NCBI GenBank assembly: GCA_026168455.1
Contig: CM047430.1
Location: 3,732,858-3,796,857, forward strand
DNA from: Theocolax elegans
Taxonomy: Eukaryota > Arthropoda > Insecta > Hymenoptera > Cerocephalidae
Reading direction: 5' to 3'
Length of the DNA: 64,000 nucleotides
A program made the position numbers and the translations under genes. Of the stretch, positions 45,700-55,600 are shown piece by piece; position 1 is the stretch's first letter, and each line of letters starts with the position of its first letter. The notes below the pieces were generated by a model that searched no databases, was not told the DNA's origin, and saw only the letters and a list, made by a program, of their open reading frames with translations.

Positions 45700-45830
45700 T
45701 GAATATCAATGTATTGAAGAAAAAAGTGTTGTTCCTCAAATATTTCAAAAATTAAAAAAAAAATATTTGGCAAGAAAGAAAGAAGTAATAGGAAACACAT
45801 TTTTGAAAGAAGAGGTAACGTGATGTGAAA
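45700..45830 (+). other. Possible coding exon remnant
   Basis: An open stretch reading EEKSVVPQIFQKLKKKYLAR and ending KEE before GTAACG (a possible donor at about 45819). Lys-rich, not recognised. It may belong to the same gene as the exon at 46122, but nothing proves it. Confidence 0.25.
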
Positions 45831-46121
45831 AAAATACATATATACATAATTTACATATATGTTTATATAAAACCATATAGTTTTTTTAAATTAATGTTCC
45901 TTCTAAAGAATATTTGGCAAAACATTATTAATGGGACGTATATTTTGGACAGTAAAGGTAAGTAAATGTAATAAAATATTGTACAATTTAAATTAGTCTA
46001 TATGAAACAATATAATTAATTTATATATTCGATATAGAGCAGCATTCATGTATATTGTTTAAATTTGTTAATTCTTGAAGAAATTCATTTGTATGAAGCT
46101 TTGTTTTTTTTTATTATGCAG

Positions 46122-46315
46122 CTGGTGAAATGGTTACTGGGGCATTATATAAATTTAATTTAGGTCCCAAAGATGTGTTATCGGGTGCCTTCTTTGGTAG
46201 TATATTTAGAGTAGTGTATGGTACCTATATGTACTTTATGTTTAAATTGATGAATTTGTCAAGTGAAAAACTCAGTGAACAAAGTCATAAATTGAAATAT
46301 GTACATGAAGAGTGA
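46122..46315 (+). CDS. Last exon of a TIMMDC1-like gene (mitochondrial complex I assembly factor)
   Basis: Acceptor TTATTATGCAG before 46122, then 64 codons to TGA. The peptide AGEMVTGALYKFNLGPKDVL is followed by a Gly/Ala-rich hydrophobic segment, then SSEKLSEQSHK. Order and spacing match the last transmembrane helix of TIMMDC1 (Tim17/22/23 superfamily), an inner-membrane factor for complex I membrane-arm assembly. Upstream exons are not identified, and TIMMDC1 usually has a longer tail, so this may be a fragment. Confidence 0.55.
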
Positions 46316-46490
46316 ATTATTAACTTCTATTTTAAATTACAATGTTAGTAATAACATGTAAACGTTAATGATTTCTTTTTTTTATTAATTAAATAAATTA
46401 GGAAAAATTAAGAAAAAAGTTATTATAGTATTTGAAAAGACAAATATATTTAAGTAATATAAAATCAATATATTCTTAGAATTCGCGCAC

Positions 46491-46590
46491 NNNNNNNNNN
46501 NNNNNNNNNNNNNNNNNNNNNNNNNNNNNNNNNNNNNNNNNNNNNNNNNNNNNNNNNNNNNNNNNNNNNNNNNNNNNNNNNNNNNNNNNN
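46491..46590. other. Assembly gap (100 N)
   Basis: Run of 100 Ns. The round length suggests a scaffold gap of unknown true size. Sequence on either side need not be adjacent. Confidence 0.98.
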
Positions 46591-46914
46591 TAGTAACTGT
46601 AGTAAAACGAGTAAAAGAAAATAAAAAAAAAGTTTAGTCTAAAAGCAGAATTGTTTGCGATGATAAAGTGTAGAAATATTTTTTTAGATTAGCTCTTTAT
46701 GTTAATAGATGAATTTAATGCACTTTGTCGAACATATTGTAGAACAAATCAAGTAAAACGACACAAAAGTTCTACTTATTTAACACAAAGTATTACAACA
46801 AAAATGGAAGTTTTTTTTATCAAATTTTACATTAAAAATATAAATTTTTTTAATCGTTTGTTAAATGTAACGTACGATGTCTTTTAGACATGTTAGTATG
46901 GTTCTTGTTTTCAG

Positions 46915-47029
46915 TAATCGAACTACTGAAACCTCATTACACTGCTTCATTGTTCTGAATATGCTTGATCCAGAAGACAATAATTTATTTGTGTCACCAA
47001 ACCATACAATGCAGTTACCTGAAACTTAA
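46915..47029 (+). other. Possible terminal exon, unidentified
   Basis: After a good acceptor (CTTGTTTTCAG) there are 37 codons in frame, including TSLHCFIVLNMLDPEDNN, VSPNHTMQLPET, then TAA. The composition is protein-like in an AT-rich context. No family recognised. Flanking 46591-46914 and 47030-47504 show nothing. Confidence 0.3.
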
Positions 47030-47504
47030 GGATTGAAAGAATTTATTTTTATGAGTATCAAAAATTCAATAAAAAATGCTGTTGTATATTATTCGCGTTT
47101 CAGAATAAAATATATATGATGCAGTTTCAATACAAAATATTTGCATGATCAATTAACATTCTTAAAGATGAATTGTAAAACATATCGATTTCGAATTGTG
47201 TTTCGTTTATACAAGATTATTTCAAGCAAGAGCCCTGCTGATTAGTGATCAGCTGTTTGTAATATATGATCGTAACATAAGTTTTCTAAAATTATTTCTA
47301 CATTTTTAATTTAAATTTTAAATCTAAATACATCATTTTAAAGAAATATAATTTTTTCATAAATTATTAAATGATTAAAATCATGCTAAATAAAATTATA
47401 TAGTTACAATAAATAAAGAATTTATGGTAGATTAATTGTTTACAGTTTTTTATATTCTATATGTTTTATTGTAATTTATCATATATAGTGTCACGTACAT
47501 ATCC

Positions 47505-49434
47505 CGGTTAAAAATATATAGTCTGGATATTTCTAGAATTTTCTGAGGTATTTCTGGATAACTCTACTAATAAGGGTTTCCTGGATATTTCGGGAATTTC
47601 TGAGATATCTCGAAATATCTCCTCTAATTATGGTATTTCCTGGATATTTCAGGAATTTCTAAGTTATTTCTGGATAACTCTACTAAATAAGGGATTTCCT
47701 GGATATTTCGGGAATTACTGAGGAAATTCGCGATGACTCTACCAATTACGGGATTGCCTGCATCTTTCGGGAATTTCTGAGGTATTTCTGGATAACTCTA
47801 CTAATTACGGGGTTTCCAGGATATTTCGGAAATTTCTGAGATATTTTGGAATGACTTCACTAATTGTGGAATTTCCAGGATATTTCGGGAATTTCTGAGG
47901 AAATTGGGGATAACACCAATAGCAACGGGATTACCTGGATATTTCGGGAATTTCTGAAAAAATTCGGGATGACTAATAATTACGGGATTTCCAGGATCTT
48001 TCGGGAATTTTTGAGCTATTTCGGGATGACTATACAAATTACGGGATTTCCTGGATATTTCGGGAATTTCTAAGTTATTTCTGGATAACTCTACTAAATA
48101 AGGGATTTCCTGGATATTTCGGGAATTACTGAGGAAATTCGCGATGACTCTACCAATTACGGGATTGCCTGCATCTTTCGGGAATTTCTGAGGTATTTCT
48201 GGATAACTCTACTAATTACGGAATTTCCAGGATATTTCCGAAATTTCTGAGATATTTTGGAATGACTTCACTAATTGTGGGATTTCCAGAATATTTCGGG
48301 AATTTCTGAGGAAATTGGGGATAACACCAATAGTAACGGGATTACCTGGATATTTCGGGAATTTCTGAAAAAATTCGGGATGACTAATAATTACGGGATT
48401 CCTGGATATTTCTGGTATTTCTGAGATATTTCTGGATAACTCTACTAAATAAGGGTTTCCTGGATATTTCGGGAATTTCTGAGGTATTTCGGGATGATTC
48501 TACCAATTACGGGATTTCCTGGATCTTTCGGGAATTTGTGAGGTATTTCGAGATGATTCTACCAATTACGGGATTTCCTGGATAATACGCGAATTTCTGA
48601 GGAAATTCGTGATAACTCTAGCAACTACGGGATTTCCTGGATCTTTCGGGAATTTTTGAGGAAATTCGGGATAACACCAATAGTAACGGGATTACCTGGA
48701 TATTTCGGGAATTTCTGAAAAAATTCAGGATGACTAATAATTACGGGATTTTCTGGATATTTCTGGTATTTCTGAGGTATTTCGGGATGATTCTACCAAT
48801 TGCGGGATTTCCTGGATATTACGCGAATTTCTGAGGTAATTCGTGATAACTCTACCAACTACAAGATTTCCTGGATCTTTCGGGAGTTTTTGAGGAAATT
48901 CGGGATAACACAAATAGTAACGGGATTACCTGGATATTTCGGGAATTTCTGAAAAAATTCGGGATGACTAATAATTACGGGATTTCCTGGATATTTCTGG
49001 TATTTCTGAGGTATTTCTGGATAACTCTACTAAATAAGGGTTTCCTGGATATTACGCAAATTTCTGAGGAAATTCGGGGTGAATCTACTAATTACGGGAT
49101 TTCCTGGATATTTCTGGTATTTCTGAGGTATTTCTGGATGACTCTACTAAATAAGGGTTTCCTGGATATTTCGGGAATTTCTGAAATATTTCAGAAAGAC
49201 TCTACTAATTATGGTATTTCCTAGATATTTCGGGAATATCTGATGAAATTTTGGATGAATCTACCAATTACGGGATTTCCTGGATCTTTCGGGAATTTCT
49301 GAGGTATTTCGGGATGATTCTACCAATTTCGGGATTTCCTAGATATTTCGGGAATTGCTGAGGTATTTCGGGATGACTAAACAATTTACAGGATTTCCTG
49401 GACTTTTCGGGAATTTCTGAGTTATTACTGGATA
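47505..49434. repeat. 59-bp satellite array, left block
   Basis: About 33 monomers of 57-60 bp with the core GGATATTTCGGGAATTTCTG, a perfect 7-bp inverted repeat GAATTTC-TGAG-GAAATTC, and a spacer of the type ATGACTCTACCAATTACGGG. Monomer types differ in fixed ways, for example GGGGATAACACCAATAG and GACTTCACTAATTGTGG. Because 59 is not a multiple of three and stops are rare, all frames can stay open on both strands for 60-100 codons; those ORFs are artefacts. The array continues after the retroelement at 60773. Confidence 0.95.
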
Positions 49435-50086
49435 TGTTATGTCCTGAATACTAAAAGCTTAATCTAAACAATGACGCCTGTCGCTTAGCCAGGACTCGAA
49501 CCTAGGGAATGTTTAGGAAAACTAAGAGTATGTTTTACAGAACATAAACGTATTATCTAGTGGCAGGAAAGAAGGAGAGCTCTTTCCACACTAGTATTAA
49601 TCAATTATTTTTATATAAATTGAGTACTTACTCAGTATTTCTTCTCTTGAAGATCTTTGCTTCCTTGTATTTTAAGTAAATGAATAATTAACACTTTGTT
49701 TATAATTGATTTAAATATATTGTATAATTTATTAATTTTGCACTTTTACAATATTCTTGATTTCTTTATAATTAGTACTCTCAGTCTTAAACACTTGAGA
49801 GACGAGCCGACGCGTGATTCGAACTGCCTAATTGTAGGTCAACATCTTCAATTTATTGTAAAAGAATGTTTATAAATTATAAAATTAATTTACAAATTTT
49901 AGTCGAATATTACCATGATCTCATTTAACAAATCGCTGAGTTTGCATTTTGACTCTTCGATTCATTGCTAATATCCAGGTCATTTACGAAACTCTACGTT
50001 CGCATTCTTTAAGCTGCAGTTGTTAGTTACGACTTGTTGTCGATTAAAAATTACAAAATTAAAAGTATACGTCTTATGACGTAACA
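49435..50086 (-). repeat. 3' LTR of element 2 (652 bp)
   Basis: In the plus sense, starts TGTTATGTCC and ends TATGACGTAACA; inverted ends TGTTA/TAACA. It carries GGTTCGAGTCC on the minus strand at 49492-49502, a perfect match to the RNA polymerase III B-box consensus and part of a tRNA T-arm-like stem-loop (CTAGG-TTCGAGT-CCTGG). The left neighbour is satellite ending GATA. Confidence 0.93.
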
Positions 50087-50543
50087 CCTGGGGGGCCAGA
50101 CGTTGCATATCGGAACGATATCAACTTCCTTTTAGTATTAGCAATCAATCGATTACATGATTTTAGGACACACTTTCATGTATGTATTGAGTCGACCACC
50201 TGTGCTACAATACAAACAAAACTTCAAACACGTACAAGCGAACATTGACCTTGTTTTGCTTCCGCGCGCACTTCTAAACAAATTGCATAAATCGACAACG
50301 CTACTCCATCCATTGTGAATTAATATTGTATATTGAATTAATATTATGTATTAATTATGTAATATTGAATTAATATCGCTACTCCATCTGTTGTGAATTA
50401 ATATTCACTATCCTCCCCGCTTAAGTATTGTACACTATTTTGTGAAAACATTTAAGGAAAGAAAAAAAAAAAAAAAAATAGTGTGCAATTTTCTTTCTTT
50501 TTATTTTTATATTTTTTTTTTTTATTTTTTATTTATTTTTTTT
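50087..50543 (-). other. Untranslated region between glycoprotein ORF and 3' LTR
   Basis: Next to the LTR is CCTGGGGGGCCAG (plus sense); no purine-rich tract in the element sense is obvious. A motif CGCTACTCCATC-GTTGTGAATTAATATT occurs twice (about 50299 and 50379). Poly-A/T tracts lie at 50459-50545. No gene. Confidence 0.5.
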
Positions 50544-52574
50544 TTATACATTTAACGAAAAAATATTATGATTTTTTGAATGTGAATTTGACATATTTTT
50601 ACCTGATAGAGTAATTGTAGGATTAATTTTTGATGGGAATATTGATGGTGGTCTATTTGGGATTGGTGGAGGTTGCATGGGAGATGAAATCTTCGGTATA
50701 ACTTTAATTTCTTTTAGTTCCACTTCTTCTGTTATTTCTGATTTCTTGTTATTCTCTTCATAATTTTCTTTATTTAATGTTGTCAATAAATGAGTAATTG
50801 AACTGAACACTGCTCCAAAAAGGTGAAGTGACCATCCATATATAGTATGTAGAGTATAGCCTCGAATTATTGTGTCAATGATTAATTTTATAACATGTAA
50901 AATTATTAGAATCATAATGAACATTGAGGAAAATGAGCCCCAAGTTGTCAATTTTCTAATAATTAGTTGCCATGTACTTTCTGCTATGTGTTTTAAAGTA
51001 TTTTCTGTAAACATATTAGTTGTAGATTCATCTGAATTTTGTTGTCCCGTCATTTCTCTTGTAATTATATTTAATAATGAAGCTTTTTCGAGAGGAAACA
51101 TGAGTTGTTGTTGTAGTTGGTCCAGGTCCGTTTGAGAATATACTCCACTAGTAGCCAAGGAATTAACTGTTTCATAGGTCCACCCAATCTGTGTATTAGG
51201 TTTAAACACATTAGGAGGTATTGTTTTTGTTGGTGTTGGCAAAAATTTTATCCATTCGTCTCCAACTTTATAAAAAGTAGGAACTATAGAATTACAATCA
51301 ACTTGAATTCCACGTTTTACCAAAATATGTGTTTTTGGTGTAAGGAAATAAGTTTCATTTCCTGATGTAACAGGTAGATGATTATAACATTCCTTAGTGT
51401 GTAATAATTTTACCTCTTTTGGAGTACATTTTATCAAATAAACTGCTTCTCCCGCTAGTTTTGATATATAACCTGGTTTTTTCATAATGTTATATGCAAA
51501 TTCATCTGGGGATAAGGTAGCAATGGATAAGGAATTTTGTATTGTTTTTCTTTCAATTTCACATTTTTGAGTTAATAGGTCTATATATATATTACCAAAT
51601 TGATTCCTTAAATGTTTTTCTACATAAACAAATTTTGAATTTACATAAGTAAATAAATCTAAATGTACACTTGCTTTATTACTAACAATGTCATTTTCAA
51701 AATATAATCTATTTATATTATTATTTTTTTCTAATATTAATAATTTTGGATGTTCAGTTCGGGTAAATTCGCGATTACAATTTGTGATTTTTTCCTTTGC
51801 CGCTAATGCAAAAGTAATTTCATTGGTATTTAACGTATAAGTAATTTCATTATTATTTCCGTTAGTAAACTTCTTTGCAAAACCTTTATATAAAACATCG
51901 TACTTATTTTTAAAACAATCATCTGTTGGTAAAATATCCCAAAAAGTATAACCCCCTTCCATATCAAGACAATGTTTGTCTGAAAATTTACATACAGTAC
52001 CCGAGCTTAATCTTAACTTATCATTATTTAAATTTACTTGTGCATTGTTTCTTATTAATGTAATTTTGATTGTACCGTGTACAAATACCTTATTCCATGA
52101 TCCAAAATTATCTGTATATGACTCTCCTGAACATGAGTTTCCTTCTGCACTTCCCGCGAAATCTATTCCTTTTGTTGTAGTTGAATTTATTTTTAAATCG
52201 GCAATAGTATGTTTATTGTCATACTTAAAAACTCCTGTTTCTTGAATAAATTTACATTTTTCGTGACTTATATCGTAGATGTACTCTTGTTCTGCATTTT
52301 CCGTTGGAATCAAATGTCCAAAAATTCCACATTTGAAAATTGTTCTATGTATAATTATTTTACATTGAATAATTTTAGTGTTTTTAAATTCTGCTATTTG
52401 TAGTAATTCTATTGGAACCTCTGTTGAATTGATTTGTGCATTATGGAAATCACATTCGCCTGAATCAAGTAATGAAAATGTCGTAATATTTGGCATGGTT
52501 GTCCCACAATCAAACCCAATAATCCCATGACAAATTTTTAAGATTGTCGAAAAAATAACTATTTGTTTAATCAT
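50544..52574 (-). CDS. Envelope-like glycoprotein of element 2 (chuvirus-type)
   Basis: 676 residues from ATG. Signal peptide about 1-19 (hydrophobic, then GFDCG). Ectodomain about 20-545 with over 20 cysteines and several N-x-S/T sequons (N30, N49, N131 and N406 among them). Transmembrane helix about 549-570 (MFIMILIILHVIKLII). Long cytoplasmic tail of about 105 residues with a proline-rich run (PMQPPPIPNRPP). The D-C-G...L-L-D-x-G-E-C-D start resembles glycoproteins of chuviruses rather than the usual baculovirus-F-like Env of errantiviruses; this assignment is from family knowledge and not tested. It would act at the cell or particle surface. The ORF starts 38 nt after the pol stop and is probably expressed from a spliced mRNA. 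Confidence 0.82.
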   Translation of the reverse strand: MIKQIVIFSTILKICHGIIGFDCGTTMPNITTFSLLDSGECDFHNAQINSTEVPIELLQIAEFKNTKIIQCKIIIHRTIFKCGIFGHLIPTENAEQEYIYDISHEKCKFIQETGVFKYDNKHTIADLKINSTTTKGIDFAGSAEGNSCSGESYTDNFGSWNKVFVHGTIKITLIRNNAQVNLNNDKLRLSSGTVCKFSDKHCLDMEGGYTFWDILPTDDCFKNKYDVLYKGFAKKFTNGNNNEITYTLNTNEITFALAAKEKITNCNREFTRTEHPKLLILEKNNNINRLYFENDIVSNKASVHLDLFTYVNSKFVYVEKHLRNQFGNIYIDLLTQKCEIERKTIQNSLSIATLSPDEFAYNIMKKPGYISKLAGEAVYLIKCTPKEVKLLHTKECYNHLPVTSGNETYFLTPKTHILVKRGIQVDCNSIVPTFYKVGDEWIKFLPTPTKTIPPNVFKPNTQIGWTYETVNSLATSGVYSQTDLDQLQQQLMFPLEKASLLNIITREMTGQQNSDESTTNMFTENTLKHIAESTWQLIIRKLTTWGSFSSMFIMILIILHVIKLIIDTIIRGYTLHTIYGWSLHLFGAVFSSITHLLTTLNKENYEENNKKSEITEEVELKEIKVIPKISSPMQPPPIPNRPPSIFPSKINPTITLSGKNMSNSHSKNHNIFSLNV

Positions 52575-52612
52575 TATTGATAGACCTAAAACAGTAAAAT
52601 TATATTAATACA

Positions 52613-55600
52613 TTATTTATTTTTTTCATGCATAAATAATTTATTAGGATGGACTGTTTTTGGTTTTCCTTTATAATCTATGACTATATTACCATTCTCA
52701 TGTACTTTTAAAATCTCAAAAGGTCCAAGATAATGATCTTTTTCTAATTTGCCTGGTTTAGGTTGTTTAGTGAACCAAACCTTATCTTTTATTTCAAATT
52801 GTACTGGATTTACGAATCTGTCATAATATTGTTTTGATTTCTCTTTAGATAATATTAAATTTTCTCGTGCTAATTTTGAAATTTCATCCATATTTAAAAC
52901 TAATTTTTCAAGATAACCTTTAAAAGTGGGTAATTGTTCACTTTTCCTTAAAGGTTCATGTGATGGTAGTCTTGGAGGAAAACCAAAAACTATTTGAAAT
53001 GGTGTATACATATGGCTAGTATGAACGTTAACATTATAATAAAATTGAGCTAATTCAATTAATTCATCCCATTCAATTTTCTTTGACGAAAAATTTCTTA
53101 AATACTCCATTAAAGGTGCATGTGCTCTTTCTAAATTTCCATTTGCCCATGGAGTAAAGGACGTTGTTTCTATTTTTGAAAATTTAAATCTACGAGCTAT
53201 TGCTTTCATAATTTTCCCAGTAAAATTACCAGCTCTATCAGTCAATAATAATTTAGGAAACCCAAAAATCAACAAGTATCGTTTTATAAAAGCATTAGCT
53301 ACAGATTCTGCAGTTTGATCTTGTAAAGGTACAGCTATTAAGTATTTTGAAAATTGATCTTGAATCGTTAAGATATATTTATTATTATTTTTAGTAATAT
53401 TCAGTGGCCCTACAATGTCCATAGCGACTTTATCAAGAGATTTAAATGGTGTATCCGTTATTAACATAGGTTGTCTAACTCTTTTTCTTTTTAATTTATT
53501 TCTATTACAATCATCGCAATTTTTAATTCTCTTTTGTATATCTTTCTTCAAATTTTCCCAAAAATACATAGTTTTAATTGTATTGTAAGTTTTTGTTATT
53601 CCTGCATGGCCTCCTAAATTAGAAGAATGATACATATCAAATATTTTATCTCTTCCATCTAATGGTACGAAACGTATTTCATTTTTACATATTATTATAT
53701 TAATTTGTGTATCTGCGAATATATCTTTTAATATTTCTTCAATTTCAATCCATTCAATATTAATTATTTCTATATCTTTTGATATACTAAAACTTAAATA
53801 ATTTTTCTGCAATAATATGTTACTTAATAATTTAAATAAATTAATCAAATTTATTTTTACATTTATATATGATTCTGCAATATCCAAACATAATACAAAC
53901 AATTTTTTATTGTCGATCTTAATTATTTCAATTTCATTTTTACTCAAAGATTTATTTATCTCAATTTGTTTATCATTAATTAATAACTCAGTATTATTAT
54001 CGAACGATTTTCTTCCTTTCGAAATAATATGAACTATATTATCTTTCCTTAAATTAATAGAATCACGAGAGTAATTTATATTTTTACATTCTTTAAATAT
54101 TTTTAAATGTTTATCCACTTGTGTAGAACTACCATTTATAATCAGTTTATTATCTTTTTTATGAGCTTGTTTAACTTCTTTCTTTTTATTCTCTAATTCT
54201 TGTATAGGTTCAGAAATTTTTACTTTTTCCAATTGAATTTGTTTAGCTTTTTGAGCTCTTGTTGTAACACTTATAATTGCACTTTCTATAGGATTTCTGG
54301 ACAAAGCATCAGCATTTACGTTATTTTTTCCTGCTTTATAGACTACCTCATAATCGTATCCCATTAATTTAAAACGCCATTTTTGAACTCTAGTGTTATT
54401 ATCAGCCATTTTTAATGATAACAAAGGTTTATGATCTAAAATTATTACAAACTTATTTGCAAAAATATATTTATTGAATGTTTTAATAGCAAACATTACA
54501 GCTAATGCTTCTTTTTCATACGTACAATAATTTTTTTCGGCACCTTTGATTACTCGAGACGCGTATGCTATCGGTCTATCTTCATTAATTTTCCCTTGTG
54601 ATAAAATAGCCCCTAATGCATACTTTGAAGCATCAGTAGTTATTAAAAAAGGTTTATCAAAATCTGGAAACTGTAAAACAGGTGCAGTACATAACGCAGT
54701 CTTTAATTTATCAAAAGCCTCTTGTATTTCTGTATTCCAAATAAATTTTACTTCTTTTTGTAATAAAGTCGTTAAGGGTTTAGCTATTTCTGCAAAATTT
54801 TTAATAAATCGTCTATAATAACCTGCTAAGCCTAAAAATTCTCTCACATTTTTAATATTTTTTGGACGAGGAAATTGTTTTATAGCAACTATTTTCTTCT
54901 CATCTGTTCTTATACCATCTTTACTTATTATATGGCCTAAAAATTCAATTTCTTTCTGAAAAAATTTACATTTACTTGTTTCAATTTTTAAACCTGCTTC
55001 CTTTAATTTTTTTACTACTATATTTAACCTCTGTATATGCTCTTCTATAGTTTCGGAAAAAATAATTACATCATCCATGTATACAAAACAAATTGTTCCA
55101 ATTAAATTTTCTAAAACTCTATTCATTACTCTTTGAAATGTTCTAGGTGAGTTTATTAAACCAAAAGGTAATACTTTAAACTCAAATCTTCCTAGTGGAT
55201 GAATACTAAACGCTGTTTTATGAATATCTTTTTCTTTTACTCTAATTTGATGGAATCCTGATACCATATCAATAGAACTAAATATTTTATTATTTTTTCC
55301 CATTTCATCAAAAATTTCTGTTATATTAGGTAACATATAGGGATCAGGAATGGTTTTTGCATTTAATTTTCTATAATCAATAACAAGCCTCCATTTCTTT
55401 TTACCATTACTCGCTAATGTCTTTTTTTCTACTAACCAAGTTGGTGCATTAAACGCGCTTTTTGAATTTCTTATAAGATCATTATTAATCAATTTTTTCG
55501 TTTCTTCAACTGCAATTTCTTTTAATTTATAAGGTAATGGGAACTGTTTAACGTATATAGGTTTGTCATCAATTAAATTTATTTCATGCTCTTCTATTTT

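Noticed and set aside
47801..49224. 60-99-codon ORFs on both strands in the satellite (also 60901-63419), with NPVIISHPEFFQKFPKYPGN-type repeats
   Set aside because: The 59-bp monomer is open in several frames on both strands; peptides change with monomer order. Satellite artefact.
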